NCBI GenBank assembly: GCA_019454185.1
Contig: CP075368.1
Location: 2,459,649-2,523,648 of the forward strand
Origin: Phycisphaeraceae bacterium
GTDB taxonomy: Bacteria > Planctomycetota > Phycisphaerae > Phycisphaerales > UBA1924
Direction: 5' to 3'
DNA: 64,000 bases
The notes beneath the pieces were generated by a model. That model did not search any database and had not been told where the DNA came from. It saw nothing but the letters and a program-made list of their open reading frames with translations. This document shows, in pieces, positions 51,388-58,563 of the stretch (the stretch's first letter is position 1; the number at the start of each line of letters is the position of its first letter). A program made the translations under genes and the position numbers.

Positions 51388-52569
51388 TCAGCCGACGAAG
51401 AGATCGCCACGCTTCGCGGCGGCGATGAGCACATCGGCGACCTCGGGGCGGCTGAACTCCGCCGGGGGACGCTCGCCCTTGAAGAGCAGGTCGCGCACTG
51501 CGGTGCCCGACAGGTTGATGATGTCGCCCTCGATCTTCGGGAAGGACTTACCGGAGACCATGCCGCCGTACGACTTGCTGTAGCCGGTGTGCTCGAACTT
51601 CATGATCCCCATGCCGAAGCCGATCAGGTCGATCTCGTCGAAGATCTTCTGCGCGTCATAGGTGCCGTAGTAGGTGCCTACGCCGGCGTGGTCGCGCCCG
51701 ACGATGAAGTGGGAGCAGCCGTAGTTCTTCCGCATCACGGCGTGATGGATCGCCTCACGCGGGCCTGCGTAACGCATGGCCGCGGGGAGGACAGAGACCA
51801 TCGTGGTCGCGGGGTTGAAGTACTTCTGGACGAGAGCATCGATCGCCTGCATGCGGACGGAAGCCGTGATGTCGCCCTTCTTTGTCTCGCCGACGAGCGG
51901 GTGGATGAGAAGGCCGTCGCAGAGTTCCTGGGCGCACTTGCAGACATACTCATGGGCACGGTGGATCGGGTTGCGTGTCTGGAACGCGACGACCGTCTTC
52001 CAGCCGCGTTTCTCGAACTCGGCGCGGACCTGGGCTGGTGTGAGACGCTGGGTCATGAACGCCTCGGGGCCGTTGGGATCGACACAGAGGGTCAGGGCAT
52101 CAACGGGACCCGCGAGGCAGTGGTCGCCCTCGGCCTGGACCTGGGCAACGCCGGGGTGCGCCGAGTCTTCGGTGCGGAAGACATTGGGGATCTCGAGCTT
52201 CTTGTCGTGAAGGAACGACTCCTTCACGGTCATCACGCCCTGGAGCACGCCGTTCGGGGCGTACAGCGCGACGCGAGAGCCGATCGCCGGGACCTGCTCC
52301 TTGGCGACGGAGAGAAGGATCGGGATCGACCAGACCTGCCCGTTCGCCAGCTTCATCGAGGTGCAGACGGAGCGGAAGTCGTCCGATCCCATGAAGCCCT
52401 CGAGCGGCGAGTAGCCGCCGTTGGCGATGAGCTCGAGGTCGCACGACTGCTTGGCGGTGAGGTTGATGCGGGGAAGCGTTGCGGCCTCCTTCGTCAACTC
52501 CGCAGCGCGGCCGGCATCAACGACACGATTCACAAGCTTGCCGCCGTGCGGCTGGATAAGACCGGACAT
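51388..52569 (-). CDS. sat: Sulfate adenylyltransferase (ATP sulfurylase)
   Basis: Sat joins sulfate and ATP to adenosine-5'-phosphosulfate (APS). The 393-aa protein is of the single-chain (Sat/MET3-like) type with QTRNPIHRAHE, VGRDHAGVG and SGTAVRDLL active-site blocks. The start ATG 52569 follows GGAGG. It stands divergent from cysC, which turns APS into PAPS. No APS or PAPS reductase is adjacent, so use for sulfation is likely, as supported by the sulfotransferase at 49441. A strong terminator follows. Confidence 0.97.
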   Translation of the reverse strand: MSGLIQPHGGKLVNRVVDAGRAAELTKEAATLPRINLTAKQSCDLELIANGGYSPLEGFMGSDDFRSVCTSMKLANGQVWSIPILLSVAKEQVPAIGSRVALYAPNGVLQGVMTVKESFLHDKKLEIPNVFRTEDSAHPGVAQVQAEGDHCLAGPVDALTLCVDPNGPEAFMTQRLTPAQVRAEFEKRGWKTVVAFQTRNPIHRAHEYVCKCAQELCDGLLIHPLVGETKKGDITASVRMQAIDALVQKYFNPATTMVSVLPAAMRYAGPREAIHHAVMRKNYGCSHFIVGRDHAGVGTYYGTYDAQKIFDEIDLIGFGMGIMKFEHTGYSKSYGGMVSGKSFPKIEGDIINLSGTAVRDLLFKGERPPAEFSRPEVADVLIAAAKRGDLFVG

Positions 52570-52742
52570 CGGAACCTCCGTTGGGTGATGGACTTATGAC
52601 GGCTTTCCCGTGCTCGCTTGAGCACCGGGACAAGGGGGACAGGAGGGTAGCGCGCCATTCTGAGTCTGACCACACGACGCACGCTTCAGTTCGACATCCG
52701 ACGCGCCGCAGAGTGTGCCGCAACATGCGGTCTGGCCGAATG

Positions 52743-52771
52743 TTGCCACTCGTTCGCGATCTCTCTACAGT
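52743..52771 (+). promoter_or_regulatory. Promoter of cysC
   Basis: TTGCCA (52743-52748), a 17-nt spacer and TACAGT (52766-52771) form a good promoter. It leaves a leader of about 83 nt before the ATG at 52861. The 291-bp divergent spacer towards sat probably also holds the sat promoter, which I cannot pinpoint. Confidence 0.6.
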
Positions 52772-52860
52772 CCCGCCCCCCGCGTCCCGTTGGAGGCAAT
52801 CGGGGATTGCCCACTTTCACATCGCATGCGGCCTTTCAGGCCCGCCGGAGGCGAGATTCC

Positions 52861-53541
52861 ATGGCTCAGGTCAACACCACGACGAACATCCACTGGCACG
52901 AGGGCGACATCACCCGCGAGGAGCGCTGGAAGGCCCTCGGCTGCAAGGGCGCGACCCTCTGGTTCACGGGGCTCTCGGGCTCCGGCAAGTCCACCATCGC
53001 CAGCGCGCTGGAGCAGACGCTCGCCAACAACAAGATCTTCACCTACCGCCTCGACGGCGACAACATCCGTTTCGGTCTCAACACCGATCCCAAGTCGCTG
53101 ATGGGCAAGGGCTTCCCCGAGGCCGCGGCGAAGCGGTTCGGCATCGGTTTCTCCGCCGAGGACCGCGCGGAGAACATCCGTCGCATCGGCGAGGTTGCCA
53201 AGCTCTTCGCTGACGCCGGCTGCGTCGCGTTGACGAGCTTCATCAGCCCGTACCGGAAGGACCGCGATCTGTGCCGCCAGCTGCACAACGAGGCGAAGCC
53301 CTCCGCGCTGCCATTCATCGAGATCTACGTTGATACGCCGCTCGATGTCTGCGAGAGCCGCGACCCGAAGGGTCTGTACAAGAAGGCCCGCGCCGGCGAG
53401 ATCAAGGGCTTCACCGGTATCGATGATCCCTACGAGGCACCGAACGCCCCTGAGCTGGTGCTGAAGACGGCCGAACTCTCGGTGGACCAGTCCGTTGCCA
53501 AGTGCATGGAGCTGCTCAAGAGCAAGGGCATCATCGGCTGA
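52861..53541 (+). CDS. cysC: Adenylyl-sulfate kinase
   Basis: CysC phosphorylates APS to PAPS. The 226-aa protein has P-loop GLSGSGKST at residues 37-45, LDGDNIR, and the substrate-closing segment [31 protein letters not shown] is also typical. N-terminal [14 protein letters not shown] resembles APS kinases of eukaryotes and many bacteria. The start ATG 52861 follows GGAGGCGAG. It is divergent from sat; together they supply PAPS, probably for the sulfotransferase at 49441. Confidence 0.97.
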   Translation: MAQVNTTTNIHWHEGDITREERWKALGCKGATLWFTGLSGSGKSTIASALEQTLANNKIFTYRLDGDNIRFGLNTDPKSLMGKGFPEAAAKRFGIGFSAEDRAENIRRIGEVAKLFADAGCVALTSFISPYRKDRDLCRQLHNEAKPSALPFIEIYVDTPLDVCESRDPKGLYKKARAGEIKGFTGIDDPYEAPNAPELVLKTAELSVDQSVAKCMELLKSKGIIG

Positions 53542-53562
53542 GTAGACGCTTCAGCGAAGTGG

Positions 53563-53585
53563 CCAAAGATCCAAAGGTCCAGAAC
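53563..53585. repeat. Octamer tract CCAAAGNN before the four-helix-bundle gene
   Basis: Three degenerate octamers, CCAAAGAT, CCAAAGGT and CCAGAAC, lie 28 nt before the start of the gene at 53613. Similar units lie at 54066-54091, inverted, and 35251-35280. Confidence 0.65.
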
Positions 53586-53612
53586 GCCACATAAGACCAG
53601 AAAGACGACGCG

Positions 53613-53978
53613 GTGGGACGACTTCAACCGGAGTTGCTCGACCGCGTCGTCTCTTTCGCGGATCGATCGGTTCGACTCGCCGAGAAGCTCGCGGACGACG
53701 GACGATCTCGCCGCGTAGTCGATCAGATCATCGTGGCTGGTACTTCGGTTGGTGCAAACACATACGAGGCCGACGAGGCCCTAAGTCGAGCCGACTTCGC
53801 GAAGTGCGTCGGCATCGTGATCAAGGAACTCAACGAGTGCCGCTTCTGGATCGCGATCGTCGAGCGGAGGTCCTGGGCCACATCGGCTCAGCTCTCAGAA
53901 ATCGCGGCCGAGACCGCAGAACTCAAGCGCATCTTCGGAGCGATCCTCACCCGAACACGCAGGTCCGCCATCAAGTGA
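53613..53978 (+). CDS. Four-helix-bundle protein (S23/IVS family)
   Basis: This 121-aa all-helical protein matches the S23 / 23S-intervening-sequence family, with RVVDQIIVAGTSVGANTYEA and FAKCVGIVIKELNECRFWIA as its key blocks. Some relatives are encoded within 23S rRNA insertions and others are accessory proteins of retroelements (Avd). Here it stands alone without rRNA or reverse transcriptase nearby. The start is GTG at 53613. Octamer tracts flank it on both sides, in opposite orientation, suggesting that gene and repeats may move as a unit. The cellular role is unknown. Confidence 0.88.
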   Translation: MGRLQPELLDRVVSFADRSVRLAEKLADDGRSRRVVDQIIVAGTSVGANTYEADEALSRADFAKCVGIVIKELNECRFWIAIVERRSWATSAQLSEIAAETAELKRIFGAILTRTRRSAIK

Positions 53979-54065
53979 CGATACAGCATCACGGCACATT
54001 CCACGGGCAGTGATCCGGCGCGCGTACCTGCCACATCATTCTGAGCGTGTATCTGGAGTTCGGCG

Positions 54066-54091
54066 CTTTGGAAGTTGGCCCTTTGGCCCTT
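54066..54091. repeat. Inverted octamer tract CCAAAGGG after the four-helix-bundle gene
   Basis: Read on the minus strand it is AAAGGG, CCAAAGGG, CCAACTT and CCAAAG, matching the tract at 35251-35280. It lies about 90 nt after the gene at 53613 and just after the ROK stop codon. Confidence 0.65.
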
Positions 54092-55048
54092 TCACAACCG
54101 CTCGCTCGCGAGCAGTGCAGCCCCGAACACGCCCGCGTTGTCCTCGAGCGCGGAGCCCACGATATCCACATCGCGGCATCTGGCGGGGAACGCGTGGCGC
54201 TTCACCGACTGGGCGATCTTCTTCACGAACGGCTTGCCCATCGCTTCGGAGAGCCCGCCACCGAGAACGACTCGCTCAAGCGAGAGAAGCGTGACCGCCG
54301 ACGCGATCGCAACGCCGACGCGCTCGCACACATCGTCGATCACCTCGCGCACGAGTTCGTCCTCGGCCTCATAGGCCTGGGCGATGACCTTCGACTTGAT
54401 GTTGTCGAGATTGCCCTCCGTCAGTGTCGAGACGATCGAGGGGCGATTGGCACGGATGAGCCGCGCGATCCGGTCGGCAACAGCGGAGCGCGAGCAGTTG
54501 TTCTCAAGCGAGCGCGAGCCCGGCGGGCTTCCCGGCAGCAGCGTGGTGTGACCGATCTCACCGGCGGTGAGGAAGTGCCCGTAGTACAGCTTGCCGTCCA
54601 GAATGAGCCCCCCGCCCACGCCTGTGCCGAGCCAGACGCCGAGCAGGAACCGGGACTTGGCGCCCGCTCCCATCGCGTTCTCGCCGTAGACAGCGACGTT
54701 GACGTCGTTGTCAACGATGACGGCCTTGCCGAGGCGCTTGCCGAGATCCTTTGCCAGCGGCGCGTTGGTCCAGCGGAGATTGACGGCTTCGAGAACTACA
54801 CCGGTGTTCGGATCGATCGGGCCAGGAGCCCCGATGCCGACCGCCCCGATGTCCGCGATGGAGACTTTGGCCTGTGTGCATGCATCGGCGATGCCGCCGG
54901 CGATGCGATCGAGCACGGCCTCATACCCCTGGTCGGCCTTGGTCTTGAGTTTGGATGCGCCGAGGATGGTCCGTTCCGGCGAGACGACACCGATCTGGAT
55001 GTTCGTGCCTCCGAGATCGATGCCGATGATGGGGCTGGTGAAGGGCAT
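54092..55048 (-). CDS. ROK-family sugar kinase without the zinc cysteines
   Basis: From the ATG at 55048 (AAGGAAGAG upstream) the 318-aa protein has the ROK ATP site IGIDLGGTNIQIG, VIVDNDVNVAVYGE, WLGTGVGGGLILDGKLYYG and GEIGHTTLLPGS. ROK kinases usually follow this with a CxCGxxGC zinc motif. Here the segment is PPGSRSLENNCSRSAV, so the zinc cysteines are absent. Glucokinase is the likely activity. The longer frame upstream is rejected. It is not clearly in an operon with ispE. Confidence 0.92.
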   Translation of the reverse strand: MPFTSPIIGIDLGGTNIQIGVVSPERTILGASKLKTKADQGYEAVLDRIAGGIADACTQAKVSIADIGAVGIGAPGPIDPNTGVVLEAVNLRWTNAPLAKDLGKRLGKAVIVDNDVNVAVYGENAMGAGAKSRFLLGVWLGTGVGGGLILDGKLYYGHFLTAGEIGHTTLLPGSPPGSRSLENNCSRSAVADRIARLIRANRPSIVSTLTEGNLDNIKSKVIAQAYEAEDELVREVIDDVCERVGVAIASAVTLLSLERVVLGGGLSEAMGKPFVKKIAQSVKRHAFPARCRDVDIVGSALEDNAGVFGAALLASERL

Positions 55049-55155
55049 GGACTCTTCCTTGAAGGAGATCGCTGGTGCTGGGCCGTGGGTCAGGCCGGTC
55101 TTATCACTGAGGTTATCGGCACTCTTCGGGCGAGGGTGAAGCCCGGCGCAACGCT

Positions 55156-56079
55156 TCAGCCCGGGCGGTCGCTGAGGTGGGTCGCGACCAGGGCACAATC
55201 GGCGAGGAGGGGGTCTCCGGCCAGATGAGAGGCAAGCGCGCGCGCACGCTCCGGGGGCGTGATGACGAACATGGCCGATCCCGACCCGGTCAGGTGGGCA
55301 GGAAATCCGGATGCTTCCGACGCGTGCGCCAGCAGCCGGGCAAGCTCGGGCCTCACCGCGCACGCAGCGGGGGCGAGATCGTTGAACAGCCGATCGGGAT
55401 CGAGTGTGTGCGAAGCCGCCAGTTGACGAACCTCCGCCTCGCGGAGGGGGCGCGGAGGAAGCCGATCGAACGCGGCATAGACCTCGGGCGTTGCGCACGA
55501 GAACCCGGGAACAATCAGAAGGATCTCGGCATGCACCGGGGAGAGGCGTTCAATCACCTCGCCGAAGCGGCTCACCAGCGAGGGATGCGGGAGGGTGTGA
55601 GGGTCGGCATGCATGAAGAAAGGGACATCGCTCCCCAGCGTTTGGGCGATATCAGTGAGGGTTTCCACGGGAATCGAGAGCCCGTGCAGCGTGTTCAGGG
55701 CCATGAGTGCTGACGCGGCGTCGGACGAGCCCCCCCCGAGGCCCGCGCCGATGGGGATGCGTTTGGTCAGGGTCAGTCGCGTCGGTAACGTGCGCCCGAC
55801 GTGTGATTCCAGGGCTCGAAGAGCGCGGAACGCAAGATCCCGCTCGACAGGCCAGTCAATCCGCGTCGGCCGGGGCGCATCGTCGGCATGCCGGACCACG
55901 AACACGGATGGGGAATCCTGACTCAGCGTCTCCGCGTGTACCTCATCACAGAGATCGACGGGGGCGATCCAGGAGGCGATCGGGTGCCACCCCGGGCGTG
56001 GAGAGTCCGGTGGCTCGGCCGGGCCGACCGAGAGTGCGAGATTGACCTTGGCCGGTGCGCGGAGCGCGATCGTGGGCAT
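55156..56079 (-). CDS. ispE: 4-diphosphocytidyl-2-C-methyl-D-erythritol kinase
   Basis: IspE is the GHMP kinase of the MEP pathway. The 307-aa protein has APAKVNLALSV at the N-terminus, the ATP loop PIGAGLGGGSSDAASALMAL, and the C-terminal motif LTGSGSAMF. IspF of the same pathway is at 19526. It starts at the ATG at 56079, leaderless by the TACCCT hexamer, and is divergent from ftsW with 69 bp between. Confidence 0.97.
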   Translation of the reverse strand: MPTIALRAPAKVNLALSVGPAEPPDSPRPGWHPIASWIAPVDLCDEVHAETLSQDSPSVFVVRHADDAPRPTRIDWPVERDLAFRALRALESHVGRTLPTRLTLTKRIPIGAGLGGGSSDAASALMALNTLHGLSIPVETLTDIAQTLGSDVPFFMHADPHTLPHPSLVSRFGEVIERLSPVHAEILLIVPGFSCATPEVYAAFDRLPPRPLREAEVRQLAASHTLDPDRLFNDLAPAACAVRPELARLLAHASEASGFPAHLTGSGSAMFVITPPERARALASHLAGDPLLADCALVATHLSDRPG

Positions 56080-56084
56080 TCACA

Positions 56085-56090
56085 AGGGTA
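56085..56090 (-). promoter_or_regulatory. Putative leaderless -10 box of ispE
   Basis: TACCCT ends 5 nt before the ATG at 56079, with no Shine-Dalgarno. Confidence 0.4.
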
Positions 56091-56137
56091 AGCGCGCGAC
56101 AGTGCCGCTCGTGCAGGCGATCGGGGCGAGAGGCCGA

Positions 56138-56143
56138 TACTGT
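56138..56143 (+). promoter_or_regulatory. Putative leaderless -10 box of ftsW
   Basis: TACTGT ends 5 nt before the ATG at 56149; the overlapping GATACT at 56136-56141 is an alternative. No Shine-Dalgarno is present. Confidence 0.4.
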
Positions 56144-56148
56144 GGTCC

Positions 56149-57357
56149 ATGCTCCGCCTCGGCCATTTCATCGCGCTCGCCGTGATCGCGCTCCTCACGC
56201 TCGGTGTGGTCATGGTGAACTCGGCAGGGATGTCCGTCGCGCCCATCGGAGCCGAGGGGTGGACCGAAGAGGGGGTGACGCCGGAGTCGATCCTGCTCTC
56301 CCGCTCGACGGTCTACATGCTGCTCGCCCTCGCGGCCCTCATCGCCGGATCGATCCTCCCCGTGCGATCGTTCGCGGAGCGATTCGCACGCCCGGAACCC
56401 ATGACACGAGGGGACTGGAAGCCCGACGCGATGGTGCTCTGTGCCGGAGGAATGGCGCTCGTGGCCGTCATGGCGATGGTCTACCTACCGGGTGTCGGCA
56501 AGAGCGTCAACGGCGCACAACGGTGGATAGCCGTGCCGGGCATGGGCGGCTTCTCGTTCCAACCCTCCGAGATCGCCAAATGGGGGATGTGCCTCCTCGT
56601 GGCGTGGTACGGCGCGAGACGCACGACCTCGCTCGGCTCATTCATCACCGGGCTGGTGCCCGCCCTCGCCGTCACCGGCCTCGTCGCCGGGTTCATCATC
56701 ATCGAAGACCTCGGAACGGGCGTCCTGGTCGGCGCTGTCGCCTGCCTCGTGCTGATCGCGGCCGGCGCGAAGCTCTGGCACTTCATGACCATGGTGCCGC
56801 TCGCGGCCATGGGACTGCTCGCGGCAATCGCCACAAGCCCCTATCGCGTCAAACGCATCATGACCTTCATCAACCCCTACGAAGACCCGCAGGGCGCCGG
56901 GTATCACATGATCCAGTCCATGACGGCTGTCGCCGGCGGCGGCGGCTTCGGACGCGGACTCGGCCATGGACTCCAGAAGTTCGGATACCTGCCGGAGGAC
57001 CAGACCGACTTCCTCTTCGCGATCATCTGCGAGGAACTCGGCATCGCCGGTGCCGCAATCGTCATCGGACTCTTCATCGTGCTCACGCTGACCGGCATGG
57101 CGATCGCCGTAAAAGAGCGTGAGCCGATGCTCAAGCTGCTCGCGCTCTCCGTCACGGCCACCGTCGGGCTGCAAGCGATCATCAACCTCTTTGTCGTCAC
57201 CGGCCTCGGACCGACAAAGGGGATCGCGCTGCCACTCGTCTCGTCGGGCGGCACCGGCTGGATCCTCACGGCCTTCTCGCTCGGGCTCCTTGTCTCGATC
57301 AATCGCGGGCAAGAGGATCCCGATGTCGACGGATATCCATCGGCGGCGACGGCATGA
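56149..57357 (+). CDS. ftsW: SEDS-family peptidoglycan polymerase FtsW/RodA/SpoVE
   Basis: This 402-aa membrane protein has about ten helices and SEDS family blocks: GAQRWIAVPGMGGFSFQPSE, ALGRG-like GFGRGLGHGLQKFGYLPEDQ, TDFLFAIICEELG and LPLVSSGGTGWI. SEDS proteins polymerise lipid-II glycan chains. Pairing with MurG (ATGA overlap) favours FtsW over RodA. The pair resembles a remnant of the dcw cluster. Planctomycetes generally lack FtsZ, so its division role may differ. Confidence 0.92.
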   Translation: MLRLGHFIALAVIALLTLGVVMVNSAGMSVAPIGAEGWTEEGVTPESILLSRSTVYMLLALAALIAGSILPVRSFAERFARPEPMTRGDWKPDAMVLCAGGMALVAVMAMVYLPGVGKSVNGAQRWIAVPGMGGFSFQPSEIAKWGMCLLVAWYGARRTTSLGSFITGLVPALAVTGLVAGFIIIEDLGTGVLVGAVACLVLIAAGAKLWHFMTMVPLAAMGLLAAIATSPYRVKRIMTFINPYEDPQGAGYHMIQSMTAVAGGGGFGRGLGHGLQKFGYLPEDQTDFLFAIICEELGIAGAAIVIGLFIVLTLTGMAIAVKEREPMLKLLALSVTATVGLQAIINLFVVTGLGPTKGIALPLVSSGGTGWILTAFSLGLLVSINRGQEDPDVDGYPSAATA

Positions 57358-58508
57358 CCATCGAGCATCGCGCGTACCTCTTTGCCGGCGGCGGCACGGG
57401 CGGGCACCTCTTCCCGGGGCTGGCCGTGGCCGAACATGTCTTCAAGCTTGAGGCCGCGGCTGGACGGCCCGCGCCCGCGTGCGTCTTTCTATCCTCAGAT
57501 CGCGCGATCGACCGCAGGATCCTCGGCGAGGCGCGCCTCGGAGGGCAGCCGGTTCGCTTTGAGCCCACGAGTGCCGCACCGTTTGTGGTCACGCCGCGCG
57601 GGATCGCGAAGTTCGCTGCGGGCTGGGGTCGCACGATTCGCCAGACGCGTGAGACGATCCGCGCACTGAGGGCCGAGGGGCGCGATGTCCGCGTTGTCGC
57701 GCTCGGCGGGTTCGTCGCAGCACCGGCTGTCCGGGGCGCTCGGGTAGAGCGTTCGCCTGTGACAATGCTGAATCTGGACGCGGCGCCCGGCCTTGCGAAC
57801 AGGTGGATCTCAAGGAGGGTCTCAGAGGTCTTCACGAGCGCCGAGGTAGAAGATCCGATCGCGCACGGACGCCGTCCCTGGACACAAATCCCACCGATCG
57901 TGCGATCGGAGGCGATCGCACCCGGCGATGCGGAGTCGTGCCGCACGGCTCTCGGGCTCGACCCGCTCCTCCCGACGCTTGTCGTGACCGGCGCGAGCCA
58001 GGGGGCTCGATCGATCAACCGCCTGATGGGAGAGATCCTGACGAAGGAGCCGGATGCGCTGCGCGGCTGGCAGGTCTTCCATCAGACCGGGCAGGACGAA
58101 GTGGAACAGACTCGCGATGCCTATCGCACAGCTTGCGTTCCCGCACGAGTCGAATCGTTCATCGCGACGATGGGCGTTGTGTGGGGCGCGGCGGATCTCA
58201 CCGTGAGCCGCGCAGGCGCGGGAAGTGTCGCCGAGGTGTGGGCGAATCGCGTGCCCTCCGTGCTCATGCCGTATCCATACCACAAAGACCAGCACCAGCG
58301 GCTCAACGCTCGGGTGCTCGAACGATCCGGGGGGGCGATCGTCGTCCAAGATCGAATCGACGCGACGCCAAACATGGAATCTGCCGGCGCGACGATTGTC
58401 GGGCTGCTCAGAGACTCGTCGAAGCGTGCGACGATGCGAGCCGCACTCGCAACACTCGGACCTGCAAACGGCGCGGAGCGCGTCGCTATGGCGTTGGTCG
58501 AGGGATGA
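57354..58508 (+). CDS. murG: UDP-GlcNAc:lipid I GlcNAc transferase
   Basis: MurG adds GlcNAc to lipid I to form lipid II on the inner face of the membrane. The 384-aa GT-B enzyme has GGGTGGHLFPG near the N-terminus, VVALGGFVAAP, VTGASQGARSIN and SRAGAGSVAEVWANRVPSVL, followed by PYPYHKDQHQ. The ATG at 57354 overlaps the ftsW stop (ATGA). It acts with MurJ (16779) in lipid-II synthesis and flipping. Confidence 0.95.
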   Translation: MTIEHRAYLFAGGGTGGHLFPGLAVAEHVFKLEAAAGRPAPACVFLSSDRAIDRRILGEARLGGQPVRFEPTSAAPFVVTPRGIAKFAAGWGRTIRQTRETIRALRAEGRDVRVVALGGFVAAPAVRGARVERSPVTMLNLDAAPGLANRWISRRVSEVFTSAEVEDPIAHGRRPWTQIPPIVRSEAIAPGDAESCRTALGLDPLLPTLVVTGASQGARSINRLMGEILTKEPDALRGWQVFHQTGQDEVEQTRDAYRTACVPARVESFIATMGVVWGAADLTVSRAGAGSVAEVWANRVPSVLMPYPYHKDQHQRLNARVLERSGGAIVVQDRIDATPNMESAGATIVGLLRDSSKRATMRAALATLGPANGAERVAMALVEG

Positions 58509-58563
58509 TCCGCTGATTCTCTGCATGAATCGTGCGGGATCCGCGCACGCTCTTGCGTGGGCA

